A stretch of DNA of 64,000 nucleotides from Agilicoccus flavus (GTDB lineage Bacteria > Actinomycetota > Actinomycetes > Actinomycetales > Dermatophilaceae): contig NZ_JACYXE010000005.1 in the NCBI RefSeq assembly GCF_014857905.1, positions 62,001 to 126,000 on the forward strand, in the 5' to 3' direction. Positions within the stretch are counted from its first letter, which is position 1. Each line of letters starts with the position of its first letter. Below, one piece after another: positions 10,741 to 19,067 of the stretch. The position numbers and the translations under genes are program-made. The notes under the pieces were generated by a model. The model was not told the origin of the DNA, searched no databases, and saw nothing but the letters and a program-made list of their open reading frames with translations.

Positions 10741-10887
10741 AGCGGCGAACGCAGGCGAGCTTGCGAGCCGCAGTGAGCGCGACAACAAGCACCAGCGGCG
10801 AACGCAGGCGAGCTTGCGAGCCGCAGTGAGCGCGACAACAAGCACCAGCGGCGAACGCAGGCGAGCTTGCGAGCCACAACAAGTACC
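10741..10887 (+). repeat. 53-bp tandem repeat, three copies
   Basis: Two near-identical 53-bp units (10741-10793, 10794-10846) are followed by a 41-bp third copy that lacks 12 bp. The unit begins AGCGGCGAACGCAGGCGAGC and contains CTTGCGAGCCGCAGTGAGCG. It fills part of the 486-bp divergent region between fbaA and the GH32 gene. A related copy lies inside a coding region at 20933-20969. Confidence 0.9.
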
Positions 10888-10968
10888 AGCGGCCGGTGCC
10901 CTCGCCCGCCGGTTCCCGGCTCCGCAGGCGCGGCCGTCTGCCAGGACCGAATCCACCAGAAAGGCGCC

Positions 10969-12264
10969 ATGCCCCGCCAACCCGCCCTCCCGAGCTACCA
11001 CCTCCGGCCGCGCCGCGGGTGGCTCAACGACCCCAACGGGATGACGTACCGCGACGGGCGGTGGCACGTCTTCTACCAGCACAACCCCGCCGCTGCGGTC
11101 CACGGCGACATCCACTGGGGTCACGCCTCCAGCGACGACCTCGTCACGTGGCGCGAGCACCCGGTCGCCTTCGGCCCCGATCCCGACGGACCCGACCGGG
11201 CCGGCTGCTGGAGCGGTGTCTTCGTCGACGCACCCGAGCCCGGCCCCTTCGTCGCCTACAGCGGGGTGGTCGACGAGACGTATGCGAGCACGACCGTGCT
11301 GCGGCGCGCCCTCGACGAGAACCTCGACACGTGGAGCGCGCCGTGGACCGTGGCCACGACCCCGGCCTCCGACGGGCCCGACGGGGTCGCCGTCATGCGC
11401 GACCCGTTCGTGTTCACGTACGGCGGGCGGCGGTGGGCGCTGCACGGGGCGGGCCTGACCGACGGGACGCCGGCGGTGCTCCTGTGCTGCGCCGACGACC
11501 TCGAGGCGTGGACGTACGAGGGGCTGTGGTTCCTCGGGCGCGACCGGCCCGACCTCGTCGGGGAGTGGACGGCCGACATCTACGAGTGCCCCCAGCTCGC
11601 GTTCGTCGACGGGCGGGCCGTGCTCGTCGTCTCGACCCAGCTCGAGGGGCGGCTCGAGCACGTCGTCGCCGTCGTCGGCGACCTCGTCGACGACGCGGAC
11701 CGCCCCGGGTACCCGGCCTTCCGCGCCGCCGCCGCGCAGCTCCTCGACGTCGGAAGCGTCTGTTACGCGCCGCAGGTCGCGACCGACCACCGCGGTGCGT
11801 GGCACCTCGGCTGGGTGCGCCAGGAGGGGGTGCGCGCCGACGACACCGCACCCGAGGAGGACCTCGTCGCCGGCTGCCTGACCCTGCCCCGGCGGATGCG
11901 CGTCGGCGGCGATCGCGTCGTCGTCACCCGCGATCCCGCGACCGACGCGCTCGTGGCCGACAGCGTCGACGGGGCCGACGAGCTGGTCCCGGGCGAGCAC
12001 GACCTGCCCGCCGCGGCGATGGTGCGGACCCTCGGGGGCGCCCTGCTCTCCGAGGAGGGCGAGATCGTCCTCCCCGACGTGCCCGCCGAGGTGTGGGTCG
12101 ACGGCGAGGTCGTCGAGGTCTACCCCGCGCAGGCCGACGGCACCGGCCCCGGGCCCCACGTGCCCGCGACCCACCGCCACGTCGCCACGGCGAGGTGGCG
12201 GCTGCGGGTGCCCGAGGGCGGAGCGGCGCGGCTGCGACCCGTGCGGGTGCCGGCTCGAGACTGA
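10969..12264 (+). CDS. GH32 beta-fructosidase / sucrose-6-phosphate hydrolase
   Basis: Glycoside hydrolase family 32 enzymes cleave beta-fructofuranosyl bonds in sucrose, sucrose-6-phosphate or fructans. The 431-residue protein carries the family signatures. WLNDPNG at about residues 17-23 holds the nucleophile Asp, MRDPF at about 143 the transition-state stabiliser, and YECPQL at about 204 the acid/base Glu. There is no signal peptide, so it is probably cytoplasmic, acting on imported sucrose or its phosphate. No sugar transporter lies beside it, so the true substrate is open. The ATG at 10969 has GAAAGG upstream. The repeat array lies just before it. Confidence 0.93.
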   Translation: MPRQPALPSYHLRPRRGWLNDPNGMTYRDGRWHVFYQHNPAAAVHGDIHWGHASSDDLVTWREHPVAFGPDPDGPDRAGCWSGVFVDAPEPGPFVAYSGVVDETYASTTVLRRALDENLDTWSAPWTVATTPASDGPDGVAVMRDPFVFTYGGRRWALHGAGLTDGTPAVLLCCADDLEAWTYEGLWFLGRDRPDLVGEWTADIYECPQLAFVDGRAVLVVSTQLEGRLEHVVAVVGDLVDDADRPGYPAFRAAAAQLLDVGSVCYAPQVATDHRGAWHLGWVRQEGVRADDTAPEEDLVAGCLTLPRRMRVGGDRVVVTRDPATDALVADSVDGADELVPGEHDLPAAAMVRTLGGALLSEEGEIVLPDVPAEVWVDGEVVEVYPAQADGTGPGPHVPATHRHVATARWRLRVPEGGAARLRPVRVPARD

Positions 12265-12326
12265 CGCAACGGCGGATCGGGGCGCCTCGGCGCCGCCCGA
12301 CCGGGCCCGTCCCGCCGGCGCGGGGC

Positions 12327-13004
12327 CTAGGTGGGCCGGCCGGACGGGCCGGGGCCCTGGCCGAACACGTGCGCGCGGACCCAGGCGTGCATGGCGATCG
12401 CGGCGGCGGCGCCGGCGTTCATCGAACGCGTGGAGCCGAACTGCGCGATGTCGAGCACGGCGGCGGCGCCGGCGCGCGCCTCCTCGGACAGGCCGGGGCC
12501 CTCCTGTCCGAAGAGCAGGAGGCAGCGGCGCGGCAGCGGGTACGTCTCGAGGGGCACGGATCCGGGCACGTTATCGACCCCGAGCACCGGCATCCCGGAG
12601 CCGTCGTCGCCGGGCTGCCCGGCCGCCCAGTCGAGGAGGTCGGCGACGGTCGGATGGTGGAGTTCGTGCTGGTAGCGGTCGGTGACCATGGCGCCACGGC
12701 GGTTCCAGCGCCGCCGGCCGACGACGTGGAACGCGGCGACGTTGAACGCGTTCGCCGTCCGCACGACCGAGCCGACGTTGAAGTCGTGCTCCCAGTTCTC
12801 CACGCCGACATGCAGCTCGTGCCGGCGGGTGTCGAGGTCGGCGACGATCGCGTCGTGCCGCCAGTACCGGTAGGCGTCGACGACGTTGCGCCGGTCTCCG
12901 GCGGCGAGCAACTCGGGGTCGAGTCGTGGATCGTCGGGCCCGGGCCCGGTCCAGGGTCCGACCCCCACCTGCCGCGGCGGCGGGACCTGCGACGAACCGG
13001 TCAC
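12327..13004 (-). CDS. TrmH/SpoU-family RNA 2'-O-methyltransferase
   Basis: This SPOUT-fold enzyme transfers a methyl group from SAM to a ribose 2'-OH of tRNA or rRNA. The three family motifs are present in order. NVGSVVRTANAF is motif 1, with the catalytic Arg; LLLFGQEGPGLS is motif 2; and STRSMNAGAAAAIAMHAWV is motif 3, forming the trefoil knot. The start is uncertain: GTG at 13004 is chosen, while GTG codons at 13037 and 12968 are in frame, and none has a clear ribosome binding site. It is divergent from dedA. The exact RNA target cannot be told from sequence. Confidence 0.9.
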   Translation of the reverse strand: MTGSSQVPPPRQVGVGPWTGPGPDDPRLDPELLAAGDRRNVVDAYRYWRHDAIVADLDTRRHELHVGVENWEHDFNVGSVVRTANAFNVAAFHVVGRRRWNRRGAMVTDRYQHELHHPTVADLLDWAAGQPGDDGSGMPVLGVDNVPGSVPLETYPLPRRCLLLFGQEGPGLSEEARAGAAAVLDIAQFGSTRSMNAGAAAAIAMHAWVRAHVFGQGPGPSGRPT

Positions 13005-13054
13005 GTCGGTCGCCCACGCAGCGGTCGACGCAGGCACCTCCGACGTGGGTGACG

Positions 13055-13060
13055 TACCGT
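13055..13060 (+). promoter_or_regulatory. -10 box of leaderless dedA transcript
   Basis: TACCGT is followed by exactly 7 nt and then the GTG at 13068, the spacing expected if transcription starts at the start codon. No ribosome binding site precedes the GTG. Confidence 0.55.
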
Positions 13061-13067
13061 CACGCCC

Positions 13068-13754
13068 GTGATGACACCGCCCACCATCGACTGGTTGGAC
13101 CCGCAGTACCTGCTCGGCCGATTCGGAACCGGCTTCTTCTGGGTCAGCACCGCCATCGTCTTCATCGAGTGCGGCCTCCTGTTCCCGCTGTTGCCCGGGG
13201 ACTCGCTGCTCTTCGCCGTCGGCATGTTCGTCCGCCGCGGCGACGTCTCCCTCGACATCGTGACGGCCTGCGTCCTCCTGTCCGTGGGCGCCTTCCTGGG
13301 CAACATCGTCGGATACGAGATCGGGCGAGCGCTGGGCACCCCGCTCTACAGCCGCGACGGACGGTTCCTCAAGCGCACGTACTTCGACCAGACCAACGCG
13401 TTCTTCGACAAGCACGGTAACAAGGCCCTGGTCCTCGGTCGGTTCGTGCCGATCGTGCGCACCTTCGTCACCGTGGTCGCGGGCGTGGGCCGCATGGACC
13501 GCCGCCGGTTCTTCACGTGGAGCGCGGTCGGCGCCGTGCTCTGGGCCACGGGCGTCACGTTGATCGGGTACTTCCTCGGCGGCATCGCCTTCATCCACGA
13601 CCACCTCGAGTCGGCGATCCTGGCGATCGTGCTCGTCTCGGTGCTCCCGATGGTCGTCGAGTTCCTGCTCCACCGGCGTCGCACCCGGGCGATCGTGGCG
13701 GAGACCGTCACCGCCGGTCACGACATCATCGAGAGCCACGCCCACGAGGACTGA
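13068..13754 (+). CDS. DedA-family membrane protein
   Basis: DedA/VTT-domain proteins are inner-membrane proteins; several members flip phospholipids or undecaprenyl phosphate. The 228-residue protein has family motifs GLLFPLLPGDSLLF at about 40-53 (E/PGD re-entrant region) and GRFVPIVRTFVTVVAGVGRM at about 125-144, with the conserved Arg and Pro. It has several hydrophobic spans, including IAFIHDHLESAILAIVLV. The GTG at 13068 is favoured by the leaderless promoter; an ATG follows as codon 2. It is divergent from the trmH-like gene and convergent with pyrE. Confidence 0.93.
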   Translation: MMTPPTIDWLDPQYLLGRFGTGFFWVSTAIVFIECGLLFPLLPGDSLLFAVGMFVRRGDVSLDIVTACVLLSVGAFLGNIVGYEIGRALGTPLYSRDGRFLKRTYFDQTNAFFDKHGNKALVLGRFVPIVRTFVTVVAGVGRMDRRRFFTWSAVGAVLWATGVTLIGYFLGGIAFIHDHLESAILAIVLVSVLPMVVEFLLHRRRTRAIVAETVTAGHDIIESHAHED

Positions 13755-13793
13755 GTCGCCGGGGGCCCGCCGCTCGCGGACGGGCCGACTCAG
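13751..13793. terminator. convergent hairpin between dedA and pyrE
   Basis: CTGAGTC pairs with GACTCAG, and GGCCCG with CGGGCC, separated by a small bulge. The structure spans both stop codons. Confidence 0.5.
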
Positions 13794-14350
13794 GACAGGC
13801 CGAGGTCGGACAGGCCGAAGGCGTACCGGTAGGGCACGCCCTGCGCCTCGATCTTCTCGCCGGCACCGGAGGACCGGTCGGCGATGACGGCGACGGCGAC
13901 CACCTCCGCGCCGGCCTCGCGGCACGCCTGCACGGCCGTGAGCGGCGACCCACCGGTCGTCGACGTGTCCTCGACGACGAGCACGCGGCGGCCCGAGATC
14001 GACGGCCCCTCGATGCGCTGCTGGAGGCCGTGCGCCTTCTCGGCCTTGCGGACGACGAAGGCGTCGAGCCGGTCACCCGCCGCGGCGGCGGCGTGCAGCA
14101 TCGCGGTCGCCACGGGGTCGGCGCCCATCGTCAGGCCCCCCACCGCATCGACGCGCAGGTCGGCGACGAGGTCGCGCATGACGCGCCCCACGAGCGGGGC
14201 CGCCTCGCCGTCGAGGGTGATGCGGCGCAGGTCGACGTAGTAGTCGGCCTCCTTCCCCGAGGACAGGGTCACCCGGCCGTGCACGACGGCCTTGGCCTTG
14301 ACGAGCTCGAGCAGGCGGGAACGGTCGGCGGCGGTGTCGAAGTCGGTCAC
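13790..14350 (-). CDS. pyrE: orotate phosphoribosyltransferase
   Basis: PyrE converts orotate and PRPP to OMP in pyrimidine synthesis. The 186-residue protein has VTLSSGKEADYYVDLRRITL near the N-terminus, the VVRKAEKAHG loop near 99-108 and the PRPP-binding motif VLVVEDTSTTGGS near 122-134. Length is within the family range. It starts with GTG and shows a leaderless promoter arrangement. The gene is alone, not in a pyr operon. Confidence 0.95.
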   Translation of the reverse strand: MTDFDTAADRSRLLELVKAKAVVHGRVTLSSGKEADYYVDLRRITLDGEAAPLVGRVMRDLVADLRVDAVGGLTMGADPVATAMLHAAAAAGDRLDAFVVRKAEKAHGLQQRIEGPSISGRRVLVVEDTSTTGGSPLTAVQACREAGAEVVAVAVIADRSSGAGEKIEAQGVPYRYAFGLSDLGLS

Positions 14351-14357
14351 GCGCGAC

Positions 14358-14363
14358 AGCCTA
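14358..14363 (-). promoter_or_regulatory. -10 box of leaderless pyrE transcript
   Basis: On the minus strand TAGGCT is followed by 7 nt (GTCGCGC) and then the GTG start of pyrE. Confidence 0.55.
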
Positions 14364-14470
14364 TCCAGCGCACCAGGGCACGGATCGCCGCGCGGAGCCG
14401 GGCCGGACGAGCAGGGTCGCGCCCGGGGTGGCGCCGGGCCGCTGTCGGTGGCGTGTGGTCGGATCAGGAC

Positions 14471-15298
14471 ATGAACCGCATCGCCGACCTCTCACCCCTG
14501 CGCCCGAACCGTGCCGACCGACTGCGGCAGGTGGGGGTGACGGTCGCCGAGATCGCCTGCCTGTTCGGGACCCTCGTCGGCACGGGCGTCATCGGGACAC
14601 GGGTCGCGGAGAGCTCGGGCGGCAGCCTGTCCGCCGACGCGACCCGGATCGCGCCGGCGGGACCGGCGTTCTCGATCTGGTCGGTCATCTACCTCGGGCT
14701 CTTCGCCTACACCGTGTGGCAGTGGCTGCCCGGGCGCGCGGCCGACGTGCGGGCCCGCCGCACCGGCTGGCTCGTGGCGGCGTCCATGCTGCTCAACGCG
14801 GCCTGGCTGCTCGTCACCCAGGTCGGGTGGCTGTGGGTGAGCGTCCTCGTCATCCTCGCCCTCGCCGTCGTGCTCGGCGCGGTCCACGTCCGGCTCGTCG
14901 AGCTGCCTCGCGGCGACGCCCTCACCCGCGTCGTCGTCGACGGCACGCTCGGGCTCTACCTCGGCTGGGTGGCGGTCGCGACCTGCGCGAACATCACCGC
15001 GACGCTGGTGGCCTCCGGCGTCCGCTTCTCGGACGGGGTCGCCGACCTCGCCGCCGTCGTCGTCCTCGCGGTGGCCGCGGGTCTGGGCGTGCTCTTCGCC
15101 CGGACGTTCGGGGGGCGCCTGAGCATCGCCGCGGCGATGGCGTGGGGCCTGGCGTGGATCGCCGTCGGGCGCCTCACCGACGCGCCGGCCTCGACGGCCA
15201 CCGCCGTCGCCGCGATCATCGCCGCCCTCGTCGTCGTCGGGGCCGCCCTGCGCGCGCGGCGCGGCACCGTCGACCGCACCGCCACGGCCACCGCCTGA
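14471..15298 (+). CDS. TspO/MBR-like tryptophan-rich membrane protein
   Basis: A 275-residue polytopic membrane protein with about seven hydrophobic spans. GPAFSIWSVIYLGLFAYTVW near residues 60-79 resembles the PxWxFxPVWxxLY region of TspO-like proteins. Longer proteins of this kind are often named tryptophan-rich sensory proteins in actinobacteria. TspO members bind porphyrins or other hydrophobic ligands; no such role is demonstrated here. The ATG at 14471 is preceded by AGGAC. Neighbours are pyrE (divergent) and an oxidoreductase (convergent), which give no functional hint. Confidence 0.65.
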   Translation: MNRIADLSPLRPNRADRLRQVGVTVAEIACLFGTLVGTGVIGTRVAESSGGSLSADATRIAPAGPAFSIWSVIYLGLFAYTVWQWLPGRAADVRARRTGWLVAASMLLNAAWLLVTQVGWLWVSVLVILALAVVLGAVHVRLVELPRGDALTRVVVDGTLGLYLGWVAVATCANITATLVASGVRFSDGVADLAAVVVLAVAAGLGVLFARTFGGRLSIAAAMAWGLAWIAVGRLTDAPASTATAVAAIIAALVVVGAALRARRGTVDRTATATA

Positions 15299-15309
15299 GG
15301 CGACGACGG

Positions 15310-15341
15310 CCGCGGGTGCCGCGCCGGCGCCCGGCCCGCGG
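15310..15341. terminator. possible convergent terminator
   Basis: CCGCGGG (15310-15316) can pair with CCCGCGG (15335-15341) in the short gap between two convergent genes. The stem is short and in GC-rich DNA, so support is modest. Confidence 0.35.
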
Positions 15342-16187
15342 TCAGGACTGCTCGGCGAGGAGCTGCGCGAAGGTGCGCGGCGGGGCGCCGGTGAGGCGCT
15401 CGACGGTGTCGGTCACCTCGGCGAGCTCGCCGGAGGCGATCGCGGTGTACGTCGAGACCCACGCGTCGACCTGCCAATCCGGCGCGCCGTACCCCGCGCG
15501 GGAGGCGTAGGCCTCCTCGACCGTCTCGGGCACGTAGCGGGCCGGGCGCCCGGTCACCTCGCGCATCGTCGCCGCGATGTCGTCCAGGCTCAGCGCCTGC
15601 GGGCCGGTGAGGTCGTACGTCGCGCCCGCGTGCGCGGCCGGGTCGGCGAGCACCGCCGCGGCCGCGCGGGCGACGTCGGCGATCGCGACCGCCGTCACCC
15701 GCCCGTCGCCCGCGGGCCCGCGCAGCACCCCGTCCTCGTCGGCGAACAGGGGGAACACGTCGAGGTAGAAGTCGTCGCGCAGGAACGTCGTGGTCATGCC
15801 CGAGGCGCGCAGGTGCTCCTCGGTGGCGCCGTGGTCGCGCGCCAGGGTGAACGTCGCGTCCGGGCCGGCGCCGAGGAAGGACGTGTAGACGACGTGCCCC
15901 ACACCGGCGGCGGCCGCGGCGTCGATGACGGCGCGGTGCTGGGCGAGTCGCTTCTCGTCCTCGGCCGCGGACACGAGGAAGAGCACGTCGAGCCCGGTCA
16001 GGGCCTCGCGGGTGGCCGGCGAGTCCTCGTAGACGGCGCGGGCGACCTCGGCTCCGGGCAGCTCCGGGGCGCGCGACGGATCGCGGACGAGCAGGCGCGT
16101 GGGCGTCCCGGCGTCGGCGAGGAGCCGGGCGACCCTGCCCCCGAGGCGGCCCGTGGCACCGGTGACCCCGATCCGCGCGGCGCTCAT
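15342..16187 (-). CDS. NmrA-like NAD(P)-binding protein
   Basis: An atypical short-chain dehydrogenase/reductase of 281 residues. The Rossmann motif GVTGATGRLGGRVARLL is at about residues 7-23, and VLFLVSAAEDEKR at about 70. The C-terminal half has an NmrA/quinone-oxidoreductase-like pattern (YDLTGPQALSLDDIAATM). Relatives act as NAD(P)H:quinone oxidoreductases or redox sensors. The ATG start overlaps the stop of the upstream SDR by 4 nt, so the two are co-translated. The substrate is unknown. Confidence 0.8.
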   Translation of the reverse strand: MSAARIGVTGATGRLGGRVARLLADAGTPTRLLVRDPSRAPELPGAEVARAVYEDSPATREALTGLDVLFLVSAAEDEKRLAQHRAVIDAAAAAGVGHVVYTSFLGAGPDATFTLARDHGATEEHLRASGMTTTFLRDDFYLDVFPLFADEDGVLRGPAGDGRVTAVAIADVARAAAAVLADPAAHAGATYDLTGPQALSLDDIAATMREVTGRPARYVPETVEEAYASRAGYGAPDWQVDAWVSTYTAIASGELAEVTDTVERLTGAPPRTFAQLLAEQS

Positions 16188-16987
16188 CGGTCGGCCTTCC
16201 CGGCGGCGCGGGCGGGCCGTCTCCGGCGCGCGAGGGCCGAGGAGACCCGGGCGACGACGGGCCGCGGTGTCGCGCCGAGGACCCCGACGAGGGCGCGGTA
16301 CGGCCGCCCCGGCACACTGATCGCCCGGCGTCGCCGCAGGTCGGCCAGGGCGTCGGCCACGACCTTCTCGGCGTCGAGCCACATCGAGTTCGGCAGGTGC
16401 GACATGGTCATGTCGGCACGATCGTGGAACTCGGTGCGGGTGAAACCGGGGCAGACTGCGGTGACGGCCACGCCGCGGGGCGCGAGTTCCTGGGCCAGGC
16501 CCTCCGAGAAGACCGTCTCCCACGCCTTGGCGGCCGAGTACGTGCCCATGGCCACGAAGCTCGCGACCGACGACACCGTGAGGATGCCGCCGTGCCCCCG
16601 TGCGGCCATCGCGCGCCCCGCCGCGTGCGAGAGCACGAGGGTGGCGCGGCACATGACGTCGAGCATCCGCTCCTCCTCCGCGACGTCGGAGTCGAGGAAG
16701 CCGGTCCGCAGACCGAAGCCGGCGTTGTTGACGAGGAGGTCGACCGGCCCGGTCGGCCCGTCGCCCGCGACGCGGCGCGCGACCCGCTCCACGTCGTCGC
16801 GGTCGGCGAGGTCGGCGGGCAGGACCTCGGTGCGGATGCCGTGGGCGGCCTCCAGTGCGGTGGCGAGCTCCCGCAGCCGAGCCTCCGTCCGCGCCACGAG
16901 GACGAGGTCGTGGCCGGTGGCCGCGAGCTGGCGGGCGAACTCGGCGCCGAGGCCGGCGCTTGCGCCGGTGACGAGGGCGGTGGTCAT
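16184..16987 (-). CDS. short-chain dehydrogenase/reductase
   Basis: A classical SDR of 267 residues. TGASAGLGAEFARQLA at about 7-22 binds NAD(P), LVNNAGFG is at about 83-90, and the catalytic Ser (VSSVASF) and YSAAK are near 135 and 149. The C-terminal stretch after the CPGFTRTEFHD motif and the basic Arg-rich tail resemble DltE/YqjQ-type reductases. A CAGGCT-N7-ATG arrangement hints at a leaderless transcript. It is the first gene of a two-gene unit with the NmrA-like protein. Confidence 0.85.
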   Translation of the reverse strand: MTTALVTGASAGLGAEFARQLAATGHDLVLVARTEARLRELATALEAAHGIRTEVLPADLADRDDVERVARRVAGDGPTGPVDLLVNNAGFGLRTGFLDSDVAEEERMLDVMCRATLVLSHAAGRAMAARGHGGILTVSSVASFVAMGTYSAAKAWETVFSEGLAQELAPRGVAVTAVCPGFTRTEFHDRADMTMSHLPNSMWLDAEKVVADALADLRRRRAISVPGRPYRALVGVLGATPRPVVARVSSALARRRRPARAAGKADR

Positions 16988-17084
16988 GACGACCAGCCTG
17001 GCACGAGCGCGGACCGGACGACCCTCCGACCTCGCTGTGCTCGCCGTGCTCGCCGTGGCCGGTCCGGCGCGCCGGTCCGACGCG

Positions 17085-18536
17085 TCAGTCCGGCCACTCC
17101 GGCGTGGCGGCCGGGCCGCGCGCCTGCTCGTACCAGCGGGCGACGCCCAGCAGGCGCACGTCGTCGAAGCGGCGCCCTGCGAGCTGGACCCCGACGGGCC
17201 GGCCGTCGGGCAGGAACCCCGCGTTGACCGTCGCCGCCGGCTGCTCCGAGACGTTGTACGGCGCCGTGTAGGCGATGTGGTCGAGGGCGGTGGCCGGGTC
17301 GTTCGTCGGGCCGTGGTGGTGGGCCGGGAACGCGGCGACGGGCGCGATCGGCGAGAGCACGACGTCGTAGGGCGCGGTCGCCGCGCTCGTCGCCGCCCGC
17401 ATCGCCTGGACCACCTGATAGGCGTCCATGACGTCCGAGCCGGTGAGGTGGGCGGCGCCGGCGGCCCACGCCTCGATGTAGGGCAGCACCCGGGCTCGGG
17501 CCGCGGGGGCCAGGCGTTGCAGGTCCAGCCACGAGCGGGCGCGCAGGAAGCGGTCGAGGGCGGCGAGGTGCCCGGCCCCGATGATCGGGGCGATCTCCTC
17601 GACCCGCGCGCCGGCCCGCGCGAACCTCTCCCCGACCGCGGCGACGACCGCGGCCACGGCGGGGTCGGTGGGCATCCCGCAGCCCGCCGTGGCGTGGAGA
17701 CCCACCCGCAGTCCGGCGACGTCGGCCTCCCGCAGCGGCGCCTCCCGCACGGACGACCACGTGCCCAGCCGGACGACGTGGGCGAGAGCGGTGACGTCCC
17801 GGGCCTCGGGGGTCGGCCCGTGCGGGTCGGGCGCCGCGAGCACCTCCATGGCGAGCGCCACGTCGTCGACGGTGCGGGCCAGCGGGCCGACGACCCGCCC
17901 GAGGTAGGGCGGGTCGACGGGCACGAGGCCGTACGTGGGCTTGAGGGACGCGAGCCCGGTCCACCCGGCCGGGAGCCGGATCGAGCCGCCGATGTCGGAA
18001 CCCACGTGGATCGGGCCGTAGCGTCCCGCGGCGGCGGCCGCCGACCCGGCGCTGGACCCGCCCACGGTCCATCCCGCGTCCCACGGCGAGCGCGTCACGC
18101 CGTGCAGGCTCGACACCCCCGAGGAGAGCATTCCGTAATCGGGCATGACGGTCTTGCCGATCCGCACGGCGCCGGCGGCGGCGGTGAGCAGCGCGGCCGG
18201 CCCGTCCACGGTCTCCGGCGGCGCACCCGCCTTCGCCGCGGTGCCGGCGGGCAGGGATGCGCCGACGGTCGCGATGTTCTCCTTGAGCGTGATCGGGACC
18301 CCGTCGAGCGGACCCGCCGGCCGCCCCTCCGCCCACCGACGGTCGCTGTGGCGGGCCGCCTCACGCGCGGTCTCGTCCTCGCGGACGTAGAGGGCGTTGA
18401 GGGTGGGCTCGCGGGCGTCGATCCGGCGCAGGACGGCCTCGAGCACCTCGGTGGGCGTGAACCGGGCCTCGGCGTACCCGCGGACGAGCTCGATGGCGGT
18501 GGCCGACACCAGGTCGTCGGCGGCAGCGGCGTTCAT
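17085..18536 (-). CDS. amidase-signature hydrolase
   Basis: An amidase-signature family enzyme of 483 residues. The Ser-cisSer-Lys triad is visible: Lys in ITLKENI at about 83, and the serines in GSDIGGSIRLPA and the GGSSAGSAAAAA signature at about 150-180. It hydrolyses carboxylic amides, but the substrate is not predictable. It lacks GatB/GatC neighbours and the GatA-specific context, so it is more likely a stand-alone amidase than a tRNA amidotransferase subunit. It is divergent from the small gene at 18603. Confidence 0.9.
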   Translation of the reverse strand: MNAAAADDLVSATAIELVRGYAEARFTPTEVLEAVLRRIDAREPTLNALYVREDETAREAARHSDRRWAEGRPAGPLDGVPITLKENIATVGASLPAGTAAKAGAPPETVDGPAALLTAAAGAVRIGKTVMPDYGMLSSGVSSLHGVTRSPWDAGWTVGGSSAGSAAAAAGRYGPIHVGSDIGGSIRLPAGWTGLASLKPTYGLVPVDPPYLGRVVGPLARTVDDVALAMEVLAAPDPHGPTPEARDVTALAHVVRLGTWSSVREAPLREADVAGLRVGLHATAGCGMPTDPAVAAVVAAVGERFARAGARVEEIAPIIGAGHLAALDRFLRARSWLDLQRLAPAARARVLPYIEAWAAGAAHLTGSDVMDAYQVVQAMRAATSAATAPYDVVLSPIAPVAAFPAHHHGPTNDPATALDHIAYTAPYNVSEQPAATVNAGFLPDGRPVGVQLAGRRFDDVRLLGVARWYEQARGPAATPEWPD

Positions 18537-18602
18537 CTGGTCATCGTGTCACCGGCGCCCTGCCCCACCCCGATCGCGCGGCGGCGATGACACGATGCGT
18601 CC

Positions 18603-18905
18603 ATGACCGAGTACCAGATCATGTCGTGGCGCGACCTGCCCTCCATGCTCACCGTCCGCGACGGCGACGAGACGCGGAAGGTCTCGCTCGCCCCGCGCTT
18701 CCAGGAGGCCATCGACGAGGCGGCGATGCGCCTCGGGGCCACGGGGTCCGGCGACTACCTCGACGGGTGGGCCCGCGGCGAGTGGACCCCCACCGAGGGC
18801 GACGTCACCGAGGCCGCCGAGCGGCTCTCCGCCGAGCTGGAGGCCCGCTGGGACCAGGGCGCCCTCGACGCCTACCTCGACGACCTCGGCCCGGCCTCGG
18901 CCTGA
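18603..18905 (+). CDS. small conserved protein, Pfam virulence_fact-like
   Basis: A 100-residue acidic soluble protein starting MTEYQIMSWRDLPSML, with SLAPRFQEAIDEAAMRLG in the middle and GDYLDGWARGEW. The pattern matches the small family annotated as virulence factor in Pfam, whose members occur widely in non-pathogens and have no known biochemical function. There is no signal peptide or membrane span. A short gap separates it from the amidase, which is divergent. Confidence 0.7.
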   Translation: MTEYQIMSWRDLPSMLTVRDGDETRKVSLAPRFQEAIDEAAMRLGATGSGDYLDGWARGEWTPTEGDVTEAAERLSAELEARWDQGALDAYLDDLGPASA

Positions 18906-19054
18906 GGGCGCCACATCGTGGTCCGTGCCCGTCACGCTCGCCCGGGCCGTTCGTGCGGCACGGGCGAGCGGGAACGGCCCGGGTGAGCGGCGGGTCGGGT
19001 CGGCCGCGGCGCCGGCGGCCGGAACGGGGACGAGACGGTGTCGGTGGCGGCTCC

Positions 19055-19060
19055 TAGGGT
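19055..19060 (+). promoter_or_regulatory. -10 box of leaderless xthA transcript
   Basis: TAGGGT, then 7 nt, then GTG at 19068. This arrangement decides the start codon of the exonuclease gene. Confidence 0.6.
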
Positions 19061-19067
19061 GTGGAGC

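Noticed and set aside
10741-10887. CRISPR-like array in the fbaA upstream region
   Set aside because: The units abut directly with no spacers.
17085-18536. GatA subunit of the tRNA amidotransferase
   Set aside because: No gatB or gatC beside it, and the amidase signature alone does not distinguish; a stand-alone amidase is the simpler reading.
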